Shown here: positions 1 to 5,193 of the stretch, piece after piece | Numbering within the stretch: the first letter of the stretch is position 1 | Layout: every line of letters starts with the position of its first letter | Source: an uncultured bacterium | GTDB taxonomy: Bacteria > Cyanobacteriota > Vampirovibrionia > Gastranaerophilales > Gastranaerophilaceae | Direction: 5' to 3' | Assembly: GCA_900551965.1 (NCBI GenBank) | Contig: URYF01000082.1 | Coordinates: forward strand, 1 to 5,959 | DNA length: 5,959 nucleotides | Notes under the pieces: model-generated | What the model saw: only the letters and a program-made list of their open reading frames with translations | Databases searched by the model: none | Told to the model about the DNA's origin: nothing | Made by a program: the position numbers and the translations under genes

Positions 1-43
<43 letters not shown>

Positions 44-53
44 TTACTTCTCA

Positions 54-81
54 ATATTAACATGAAAATTTTTTCTTACAA
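54..81 (-). promoter_or_regulatory. Candidate promoter of the tRNA-Arg gene
   Basis: On the minus strand a -35-like TTGTAA (81-76) and a -10-like TAATAT (59-54) are separated by 16 nt. Transcription would begin near position 47, leaving a leader of only a few bases before the tRNA at 43, a sensible distance for a tRNA gene. The match to consensus is partial and the region is AT-rich, so this is inferred from position and motif only. Confidence 0.4.
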
Positions 82-156
82 GTCATATATTAATTTCGTA
101 AAGTAAATATTTTTACACGTTTGCCATTCTTTATATTTTTATTATTTTGTTTAAGG

Positions 157-162
157 TATAAT
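157..162 (+). promoter_or_regulatory. -10 box of the likely alaS promoter
   Basis: A perfect TATAAT lies 38 nt upstream of the alaS start, giving an expected transcription start near 169 and a leader of about 30 nt. I see no good -35 hexamer at 16-18 nt spacing (the sequence there is T-rich, TATTTT-like), and no TG extension. The leader is too short for a T-box or other large riboswitch, so no tRNA-sensing control of alaS is visible. Confidence 0.5.
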
Positions 163-200
163 TTTCTTATATCGTAGTAAAATAGAGGGAATATGAAATT

Positions 201-2810
201 ATGCTAACCGGAAATGAAATTAGAAAATTATATTTAGATTATTTTAAAAATAAACGTCAGCACACTCTTGTAGAAAGTTCAAGCCTTGTGCCTGATAACC
301 CTACTGTGTTGTTGACAACAGCAGGGATGTTGCAGTTTTTACCTATATTTTTAGGTATTCAAGATTGCCCTTATGAACCAGCTAGAGCTGCCTCTTGTCA
401 AAAATGCGCAAGAGCCGGCGGTAAAGATTCTGATATCGAAAATGTCGGCAGAACCCCGCGTCACCATACTTTCTTTGAAATGCTCGGAAACTTTTCTTTC
501 GGAGACTATTATAAAAAAGAAATTATCCCGTGGGCGTGGGAATTTGTAACCGAAGTTCTAAAACTTGATAAAGACAGACTTTGGATTACTATCTATGAAA
601 CTGATGATGAAGCGTTTGATATCTGGAGAGAAGTCGGTGTTCCTGCTGATAGAATTAAACGTAAAGGTAAAAAAGATAATTTTTGGGGTCCTCCGGGAGC
701 ATCTGGGTCTTGCGGACCTTGTTCCGAAATTCACTACGATTTAGGTGAACAATATAAGTGTGATGATCCTAATTGCGGTATTGATACTTGTGAATGTGAC
801 AGATGGGTTGAAATTTGGAACCTTGTATTCACAGAACTATATCAGGATGAAGAAGGCAACCAATCACCTTTAGGTAAGAAAAACGTTGATACAGGCATGG
901 GCTTAGAACGTATTACAATGGTTTGCCAGGGAGTTGCTTCAACTTTTGAAACCGATCTTTTAAAGCCTATTATGGACAAAGTTTCAGAAATGAGCGGAGT
1001 TCCATATAAGAAGTCTGAAAAAACAGATGTATCTCTACGTATCATAACAGACCATGCAAGATGTGTTTCGTTCCTGATTTCCGATGGTGTAATCCCGGGC
1101 AATGAAGGCAGAAGTTACGTTCTTCGTATGATTTTGAGACGTGCTTTGCGCCACGGTAAAATTTTGGGTATGGAATTGCCGTTCTTGTATAAATTGGTTG
1201 ATGTAATTGTTAAATACTACGGCGAAGCTTATCCTGAACTGGTCACTAATAAAGCAAAAATCGTTGATACAATTAAAAAAGAAGAAGAAAGGTTTGCTAA
1301 AACTCTTGACCGCGGATATAAAATGCTTGATGAATTTATTGATGCAAAGCAGGATATTGATGGAGAAAGTGCTTTTAAACTTTATGATACTTTTGGCTTC
1401 CCGTTTGAATTGACTAAAGAAATCGCTGATGAAAACGGTTTGAAAGTTGATGTTGACGGTTTCTTAACAGCTATGAATGAGCAAAAAGAACGCGCAAAAG
1501 CTGCAACTGCTAAAATCAGTGTAACAGGTGATATGAAGTATGCAAAAATCGAAAAAGAAGTCGGTTCTACTGAGTTTATCGGTTATTGTGAAAACGAATG
1601 CTCTGATGCTAAAATTTTGGCGCAGGTTGAGGGCGAAGGTTTTGTCGATATTGTATTAGACAAAACTCCTTTCTACGCTGAATGCGGCGGACAAACCGGT
1701 GACAGCGGTGTTATTGAAAGTGAAAATGTTAAGGCTGAAGTTTTGACAACTTTCAAGGTTAATGATTTATATATCCACAGATGCAAGCTTCTTAACGGTG
1801 ATATTGTAATCGGTGATACTGTAAAAGCAGTTATTGATCTTGCCCGTAGAGAAGAAATCAGGGTTCACCACACATCTGCTCACTTGCTGCAATCTGCTTT
1901 GATTAAGGTTGTTGGTGATGAGGTTAAGCAGGCAGGGTCTCAGGTTGAAGAAAATCGTATGAGATTTGACTTTACTTTCTCAAGAGCTATGACTTCTGAA
2001 GAGATTAAAAAGACTGAAAATCTGATGAATAAGTGGATTGGTGAAAACTATTCAGTTAATACTAAAGTTATGAGTATTGAAGAAGCAAAATTAACAGGAG
2101 CTACGGCTTTGTTTGGTGAAAAATACGGTGATGAGGTTCGTGTTGTTTCTATTGAAAATGCTTCAGAATGTATTTCAAAAGAGTTTTGTGCAGGAACTCA
2201 TGCAAGACAGCTTAAAGATTTAAGAGTTGTTAAAATTATTTCAGAAAGTGCGATTGCTGCGGGAACAAGACGTATTGAACTTGTTGTTTCAAACGCTGCA
2301 ATTGAATATTTAAACGCAAAATCCGCTGAAATTGATAAGTTATCAGCAAAATTCAAATCTCATTTCGATGAGGTTGTTGATAGAGTAGATAAACTTACCG
2401 AAGAAAATAAAGCTTTGCAAAAACAGGTTGAAAAATTGTCTGAGGAAAATACAAGAAATAGATTTGCTTCATTTATATCAAAAGCCCAGGACATCAATGG
2501 CGGTAAGCTGTTTATTTCAAAGGTTGCGGAATTGAAACCAATCGGGGTTAAAATCGGTTTGGAATTCTTGTCAAACAAACTCGGTGACAGCGTTATTGTT
2601 CTTGCTGCGGATACAACTGTTGCGGTTAAAGTTTCTGATAATTTTGTAAAAGCAGGAATTAATGCAGGTAAAATTGTGGGTGAAATAGCTAAAGCAACCG
2701 GAGCAAACGGCGGCGGTCGACCTAATTTCGCTCAAGGCGGTGTTAAAGATGCTTCTAAGCTTGATGAAATTCTTGTAAAAGTTGAAGAAGAAATTAAATC
2801 TGCAGTTTAA
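201..2810 (+). CDS. alaS: Alanine--tRNA ligase (AlaRS), complete
   Basis: This cytoplasmic enzyme charges tRNA-Ala with alanine and hydrolyses mischarged Ser- and Gly-tRNA-Ala. The 869 residues match the usual bacterial length (about 875), and all domains are present. The class II catalytic core includes HHTFFEMLGNF (88-98), the DTGMGLER motif (230-237) and GNEGRSYVLR (300-309). N301 and D396 sit where E. coli AlaRS has its G3:U70-recognising N303 and D400. The editing domain has its four zinc ligands: H557 and H561 (HTSAH), C663 and H667 (CAGTH). A coiled-coil linker spans about 706-750. The C-Ala domain ends with the glycine-rich stretch GANGGGRPNFAQGG (834-847). A cysteine-rich insert is present in the core (C171, C174, C187, C192, C197, C199). 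The ATG at 201 is preceded by AGAGGGA ending 10 nt upstream. The gene appears monocistronic: promoter upstream, hairpin downstream. Confidence 0.98.
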   Translation: MLTGNEIRKLYLDYFKNKRQHTLVESSSLVPDNPTVLLTTAGMLQFLPIFLGIQDCPYEPARAASCQKCARAGGKDSDIENVGRTPRHHTFFEMLGNFSFGDYYKKEIIPWAWEFVTEVLKLDKDRLWITIYETDDEAFDIWREVGVPADRIKRKGKKDNFWGPPGASGSCGPCSEIHYDLGEQYKCDDPNCGIDTCECDRWVEIWNLVFTELYQDEEGNQSPLGKKNVDTGMGLERITMVCQGVASTFETDLLKPIMDKVSEMSGVPYKKSEKTDVSLRIITDHARCVSFLISDGVIPGNEGRSYVLRMILRRALRHGKILGMELPFLYKLVDVIVKYYGEAYPELVTNKAKIVDTIKKEEERFAKTLDRGYKMLDEFIDAKQDIDGESAFKLYDTFGFPFELTKEIADENGLKVDVDGFLTAMNEQKERAKAATAKISVTGDMKYAKIEKEVGSTEFIGYCENECSDAKILAQVEGEGFVDIVLDKTPFYAECGGQTGDSGVIESENVKAEVLTTFKVNDLYIHRCKLLNGDIVIGDTVKAVIDLARREEIRVHHTSAHLLQSALIKVVGDEVKQAGSQVEENRMRFDFTFSRAMTSEEIKKTENLMNKWIGENYSVNTKVMSIEEAKLTGATALFGEKYGDEVRVVSIENASECISKEFCAGTHARQLKDLRVVKIISESAIAAGTRRIELVVSNAAIEYLNAKSAEIDKLSAKFKSHFDEVVDRVDKLTEENKALQKQVEKLSEENTRNRFASFISKAQDINGGKLFISKVAELKPIGVKIGLEFLSNKLGDSVIVLAADTTVAVKVSDNFVKAGINAGKIVGEIAKATGANGGGRPNFAQGGVKDASKLDEILVKVEEEIKSAV

Positions 2811-2821
2811 TAATATTTAAA

Positions 2822-2870
2822 ATATACATAAATCCCGGCAAAAAATATTTTGTTCGGGTTTTATGTATAT
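2822..2870 (+). terminator. Long hairpin after alaS, probable terminator
   Basis: The arms 2822-2837 and 2855-2870 pair over 16 positions with a single mismatch (T2833/T2859). The inner part is CCCG/CGGG, followed on the right arm by TTTT (2859-2862). The 17-nt loop can itself fold (CAAAA at 2839-2843 with TTTTG at 2848-2852). It lies 11 nt after the alaS stop, where a terminator is expected. No U-run follows the full stem, so termination would rely on the CCCG/CGGG core plus the TTTT inside the stem, and may be leaky. It ends 8 nt before the SD of the next gene, so it could also act as a leader structure for that gene. Confidence 0.55.
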
Positions 2871-2891
2871 ATACAAATAAGGAGTAAAATA

Positions 2892-3149
2892 ATGTCGTAT
2901 AAAGTAAACAGTCTAAATCCTTTTGATAAAGGATTCTTTGGTAAATCTATTGCAACTTGGTCAAAAATTCAAAAAAGTAAAGGCGAAATGCTTGCACCTT
3001 CAGTTTTAAAGTCTGACAGTATTGATGATTTTAACAGACATTTTGATATGCTGTTGTTCAAGCCTAAATTCGAAAAATCACCGGTGGCTGATTCGTTTGA
3101 AAGTGCTCCGGCAGTGGTTCAGCGTAAAAATTTTTTTGCCGGTTTGTAA
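2892..3149 (+). CDS. Small protein of unknown function (85 aa)
   Basis: I do not recognise this protein. The start is the ATG at 2892, set by a perfect AAGGAG (2879-2884) with 7 nt spacing. An earlier in-frame ATG at 2850 lies inside the upstream hairpin and has no SD. The product begins MSYKVNSLNPFDKGFFGKSI and ends KNFFAGL. It is hydrophilic, rich in Lys, Phe, Ser and Asp, and has no cysteine, signal peptide or membrane segment, so it is probably cytoplasmic. The middle (about 20-50) could be helical; the Pro/Ser/Ala stretch at about 62-76 looks flexible. The good SD, the coding-like sequence and the terminator 26 nt after the stop argue for a real gene. It sits between two hairpins, so it is probably its own short transcription unit or is reached by readthrough from alaS. 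No function can be inferred from its neighbours. Confidence 0.75.
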   Translation: MSYKVNSLNPFDKGFFGKSIATWSKIQKSKGEMLAPSVLKSDSIDDFNRHFDMLLFKPKFEKSPVADSFESAPAVVQRKNFFAGL

Positions 3150-3174
3150 CGGTTTAACTTAATAAGTTTACAAT

Positions 3175-3214
3175 ATAACCTTCATGCTTTAATATATGCA
3201 TGAGGGTTATTTTG
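3175..3214 (+). terminator. Intrinsic terminator after the 85-aa gene
   Basis: A 13-bp stem (3175-3187 with 3198-3210) has one T-G wobble (3181/3204) and a 10-nt AT loop, and TTTTGT follows directly. It lies 26 nt after the stop codon. It also lies only 5 nt upstream of the dut SD, so dut transcripts must either read through it or start very close to it. A weak -10-like TACAAT (3169-3174) abuts the stem but has no good -35. Confidence 0.8.
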
Positions 3215-3230
3215 TATTAAGGAGAGAAAA

Positions 3231-3668
3231 ATGACAGTATTAAAAATTGAAAAATTACCGCATAATAAGATTTTACCTGAATATAAAACCGCAGGGGCTG
3301 CAGGTATGGATTTGTGTGCAGCTATTGAAGAGCCGATTGAATTAAAACCGCTTGAAAGAATCTTGATTCCAACAGGTTTAAAAATTGAGTTGGAACACGG
3401 TTATGAGGCTCAAATCCGTCCTAGATCCGGTATGTCTATTAAGCATGGAATTACATTAATAAATTGTGTCGGAACTATTGATGAAGATTATCGCGGTGAG
3501 GTTTGCGTGCCGGTTGTAAATATATCAAATGAAGCCTATACAATTGAGCCTCAGGAAAGAATTGCTCAAATGATTATAGCAAGAGTTGAGCAGGCTGATT
3601 TGGAAGTTGTCACCGAATTGACTGAAACTTTGCGCGGTGCCGGCGGATTTGGTTCAACAGGTAAATAA
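3231..3668 (+). CDS. dut: Deoxyuridine 5'-triphosphate nucleotidohydrolase (dUTPase)
   Basis: The enzyme hydrolyses dUTP to dUMP and pyrophosphate, supplying dUMP for thymidylate synthesis and keeping uracil out of DNA. At 145 residues it has the normal size of the homotrimeric family, and all five family motifs can be read: I AAGMDLCA (23-30), II PRSGMS (64-69), III GTIDEDYRGEV (81-91) with the catalytic aspartate D84, IV ERIAQMII (109-116), and V RGAGGFGSTGK (135-145), the flexible C-terminal arm that closes over the phosphates. The protein is soluble, with no signal sequence. The ATG at 3231 has a strong SD, AAGGAGAG (3219-3226). No terminator is visible between dut and the TM2 genes that start 69 nt downstream, so they may be co-transcribed, although no functional link is known to me. 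Confidence 0.97.
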   Translation: MTVLKIEKLPHNKILPEYKTAGAAGMDLCAAIEEPIELKPLERILIPTGLKIELEHGYEAQIRPRSGMSIKHGITLINCVGTIDEDYRGEVCVPVVNISNEAYTIEPQERIAQMIIARVEQADLEVVTELTETLRGAGGFGSTGK

Positions 3669-3737
3669 TACAGTTATTAGATGATGGTATTTATTTAGAT
3701 TTGTATTAAACTCTGATTTAAGTAACAGGAGAAATTG

Positions 3738-4049
3738 GTGAATAATATTATACCTGAGTATCAAATAATTGAAGAACGTAAATCTTATTCTACAACATTG
3801 TTGTTATGTTTTATGTTCGGTCCGTTAGGGCTTCACCGTATTTATACCGGCTATGTTCTGATTGGTCTATTGCAGCTTATGACAGGTGGCGGATTTGGTA
3901 TATGGGCGATTATTGATTTAATTTCTTTATGGACAAACAGGTATAAAGATTCGAATAATAATGAATTGGAAGGCTATGATATTGTAATAGTATGGCTTAC
4001 TGCAATTATTCCTGTTGCAATTATTTTGTTGTTATTTTTTATAAAGTGA
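3738..4049 (+). CDS. TM2-domain membrane protein, paralogue 1
   Basis: This 103-residue membrane protein has a TM2 domain: a short hydrophilic N-terminus with KSYSTT, a first membrane helix (about 17-31), the signature G-LHR-IYTG (G31, H33, R34, G38), and a second helix (about 40-64) containing WAIID. An Asp/Asn-rich loop (about 70-80) and a third hydrophobic helix (about 82-102) follow. The family's biochemical role is not established in bacteria. I choose the GTG at 3738 because AGGAG (3727-3731) lies 6 nt before it; the TTG directly upstream (3735) would leave only 3 nt. It is the first of three adjacent paralogues and the most diverged, with Leu for Ala in the GAHRFY core and Ile for Phe. 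Its TGA stop lies 11 nt before the next gene. Confidence 0.88.
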   Translation: MNNIIPEYQIIEERKSYSTTLLLCFMFGPLGLHRIYTGYVLIGLLQLMTGGGFGIWAIIDLISLWTNRYKDSNNNELEGYDIVIVWLTAIIPVAIILLLFFIK

Positions 4050-4059
4050 GGTTAATGTT

Positions 4060-4425
4060 ATGAGTATGAATTATGATGGTGGTAGTGTGCAAACAGCTCA
4101 AGGCGGTAGATCTTATGTTGTCACCTTGTTGTTATCTTTTTTGTTAGGGGCATTTGGTGCTCACCGTTTCTACACAGGATATACAGTAATAGCTATTGTG
4201 CAGTTAGTTTGTACAATTACAGGTTTTGGAGCTTTATTTAGCTGCTTATGGGCTCTTGTTGATACTGTTAGTATTGCTTTGAACAAGTATGAAGATGCTG
4301 ATGGCAAACCCTTGGACAAAGTAAATCAAGGATGCGGGTTGTTTGTTATGATTTGGTTGGTTGTAGTGTTTGTATTGGGTGGACTTGGAGCTGTTGCTGC
4401 AATGTTTATCCCTAGCTTCTTATAA
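4060..4425 (+). CDS. TM2-domain membrane protein, paralogue 2
   Basis: This is a 121-residue membrane protein of the TM2 family. A glycine-rich soluble N-terminus (about 1-17) leads into helix 1 (about 19-33), the core motif GAHRFYTGY (33-41), and helix 2 (about 43-73) with the WALVD segment (64-68). The acidic loop NKYEDADGKPLDK (75-87) precedes a third hydrophobic helix (about 93-118). The ATG at 4060 is preceded by GAGG (4048-4051), which overlaps the stop codon of the previous gene with 8 nt spacing. This suggests translational coupling. An ATG at 4055 opens only a three-codon frame, and the in-frame ATG at 4066 is a weaker alternative. It is visibly closer to paralogue 3 (GAHRFYTG, LVCT, WA--D) than to paralogue 1. 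Function unknown. Confidence 0.9.
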   Translation: MSMNYDGGSVQTAQGGRSYVVTLLLSFLLGAFGAHRFYTGYTVIAIVQLVCTITGFGALFSCLWALVDTVSIALNKYEDADGKPLDKVNQGCGLFVMIWLVVVFVLGGLGAVAAMFIPSFL

Positions 4426-4446
4426 ATATTGAAAGGATGGTTTGGT

Positions 4447-4839
4447 ATGGAATCAACGGATTTGCAAAAATTAAGCGGTAAGAACTGGATGGCAACGCTG
4501 TTTGCCTGTTGGGGACTGGGAATGTTCGGTGCTCACCGTTTTTACACAGGAAAACAAGTTACTGCTTGGATTATGTTAGTATGTACATTGGTAGGTGTTT
4601 TAGCACCAGTTAGTGCCATTTGGGCAGCAATTGATGGCGTATTTATTGCTCTTGGCAAGTTTACCCATGAAGATGGCAGCGAATTGTATGAACGTATTGA
4701 CTGGGTTGGTTACGTGTATCTTGGACTTCTAATCCTGAGCGTATTGGCAATTGTAGGTTATTTACTTGTTATGTTATTTGCGCTTAGTGCAATAATGGGT
4801 ATTGCAGGCGGAGCTGCCGGCGGTGCAATAGCTCCGTAG
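4447..4839 (+). CDS. TM2-domain membrane protein, paralogue 3
   Basis: This is a 130-residue TM2-family membrane protein. Helix 1 (about 13-27) is followed by GAHRFYTGK (28-36), helix 2 (about 37-69) with WAAID (59-63), the loop KFTHEDGSELYERID (71-85), and a long hydrophobic C-terminal region (about 88-122) that ends in the Gly/Ala-rich tail GIAGGAAGGAIAP. I start at the ATG at 4447 because AAAGGA (4432-4437) stands 9 nt upstream. A TTG at 4429 would add six residues but has no SD. It follows paralogue 2 by 21 nt and ends the gene block, with a terminator 28 nt after its TAG stop. The longer C-terminal hydrophobic stretch could form one long or two short helices. Function unknown. Confidence 0.9.
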   Translation: MESTDLQKLSGKNWMATLFACWGLGMFGAHRFYTGKQVTAWIMLVCTLVGVLAPVSAIWAAIDGVFIALGKFTHEDGSELYERIDWVGYVYLGLLILSVLAIVGYLLVMLFALSAIMGIAGGAAGGAIAP

Positions 4840-4866
4840 TTTACAAAAATATAATAATAGATAAAG

Positions 4867-4898
4867 AAGGCGGTATCAATTTTGATGCCGCCTTTATA
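4867..4898 (+). terminator. Intrinsic terminator of the TM2 gene block
   Basis: A 12-bp stem (4867-4878 with 4883-4894) has a GGCGG/CCGCC centre, one T-G wobble (4874/4887) and a 4-nt ATTT loop, followed by TTATA. It begins 28 nt after the last TM2 stop codon. The A-rich left flank and T-rich right flank mean it could also stop minus-strand transcription. Confidence 0.85.
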
Positions 4899-4904
4899 CT
4901 GCAA

Positions 4905-4996
4905 TAAAAAAGGAACCTGAGAAGGTTCCGTTTAGTAGGTTAGTAGTAGGGGAAAAGGAGGAAAATTAGTTTTGTTTAGTTACATTTAACTTATCG
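4905..4996 (-). ncRNA. Candidate minus-strand small RNA with an anti-SD stretch
   Basis: This is a tentative call. On the minus strand a C/U-rich single-stranded stretch, TTTTCCTCCTTTTCCCC (complement of 4949-4965), and the ACC-rich CCTACTACTAACC lead into the U-tract terminator at 4929-4906. CCUCCUU is complementary to ribosome-binding sites such as AAGGAG, a layout seen in base-pairing regulatory RNAs. A weak promoter-like pair, AAGACA (5030-5025) and TAGAAA (5007-5002) with a 17-nt spacer, would give an RNA of about 90 nt starting near 4996. The 5' end is uncertain and no homologue is recognised. Alternatively the stretch may simply be a decayed plus-strand SD. Confidence 0.3.
4906..4929 (-). 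terminator. Intrinsic terminator facing the minus strand
   Basis: GGAACCT (4912-4918) pairs perfectly with AGGTTCC (4923-4929). On the plus strand the loop is GAGA, a GNRA-type tetraloop. On the minus strand the stem runs directly into six U residues (complement of A4906-4911), the classic intrinsic terminator; on the plus strand only GTTTA follows. It therefore works best for transcription entering from the clpB side, although it may back up the preceding plus-strand terminator. No minus-strand protein gene is present to explain it. Confidence 0.65.
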
Positions 4997-5047
4997 GTAA
5001 ATTTCTATTTAAACTTTAATTTTTTGTCTTAAATATTAAGAAATTGT

Positions 5048-5076
5048 TACAATATATGCGCAAATCCTTATATAAT
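5048..5076 (+). promoter_or_regulatory. clpB: Candidate distal clpB promoter
   Basis: A perfect TATAAT (5071-5076) lies 17 nt after a poor -35-like TTACAA (5048-5053). A TTGTTA (5044-5049) is a better hexamer, but 21 nt away it is too far. Transcription would start near 5083, giving a leader of about 110 nt that contains the small hairpin at 5087-5103. No CIRCE (HrcA) inverted repeat or CtsR-type heptamer repeat is visible around it. Confidence 0.4.
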
Positions 5077-5129
5077 AAGTCTTTAGCTAAAAAGGCTTTT
5101 TAGAATAATTAAATAAAAATTAAGTTACA

Positions 5130-5157
5130 ATGACTTTGTTCAAAATAACGTTAAAAT
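5130..5157 (+). promoter_or_regulatory. clpB: Candidate proximal clpB promoter
   Basis: ATGACT (5130-5135; 4 of 6 matches to TTGACA) and TAAAAT (5152-5157; 5 of 6 matches to TATAAT) are separated by 16 nt. They would give a leader of about 30 nt before the clpB start at 5194. In such AT-rich DNA chance matches are common, so it competes with the upstream TATAAT candidate or acts with it. Confidence 0.35.
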
Positions 5158-5193
5158 AAAAATATAGAAAATAAATGAATGGAGTTGATGTAT

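Larger units (their letters stand above)
4840..5193. other. 354-nt intergenic region between the TM2 genes and clpB
   Basis: No protein-coding frame of useful length is visible here. From left to right it contains the TM2-block terminator (4867-4898), a second hairpin with its U-tract on the minus strand (4906-4929), and a G/A-rich stretch (4949-4965) that includes a full AAGGAGG (4955-4961) with no sensible start codon after it. Then come about 230 nt of AT-rich DNA with candidate plus-strand promoters for clpB and a small perfect hairpin CTAAAAA/TTTTTAG with a GGC loop (5087-5103). Confidence 0.8.

Noticed and set aside
44..200. T-box or other riboswitch upstream of alaS
   Set aside because: The likely transcription start near 169 leaves only about 30 nt of leader, and no T-box sequence or antiterminator/terminator pair is visible.
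193..207. Five-codon upstream frame (MKLC) overlapping the alaS start
   Set aside because: The SD-like GAGGGA lies only 2 nt before its ATG and is much better placed for alaS at 201, so a regulatory leader peptide is unlikely.
842..1102. Minus-strand open frame of 86 codons inside alaS
   Set aside because: It lies antisense to the conserved AlaRS core, has no SD and encodes no recognisable domain; it is a shadow of the real gene.
1207..1413. Plus-strand open frame of 68 codons in another frame of alaS
   Set aside because: It overlaps well-conserved AlaRS sequence and has Lys/Leu-rich composition typical of a frame-shifted AT-rich gene.
2360..2578. Minus-strand open frame over the AlaRS coiled-coil region
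   Set aside because: It is antisense to a real coding region with no SD or family match.
2850..2891. Earlier ATG that would lengthen the 85-aa protein by 14 residues
   Set aside because: It lies inside the hairpin with no SD, whereas the ATG at 2892 has a perfect AAGGAG at 7 nt.
4429..4446. TTG start that would lengthen TM2 paralogue 3 by six residues
   Set aside because: The SD AAAGGA lies downstream of this TTG and serves the ATG at 4447.
5041..5193. CIRCE element upstream of clpB
   Set aside because: No TTAGCACTC and GAGTGCTAA pair or close variant is present; the hairpin at 5087-5103 is unrelated in sequence and spacing.
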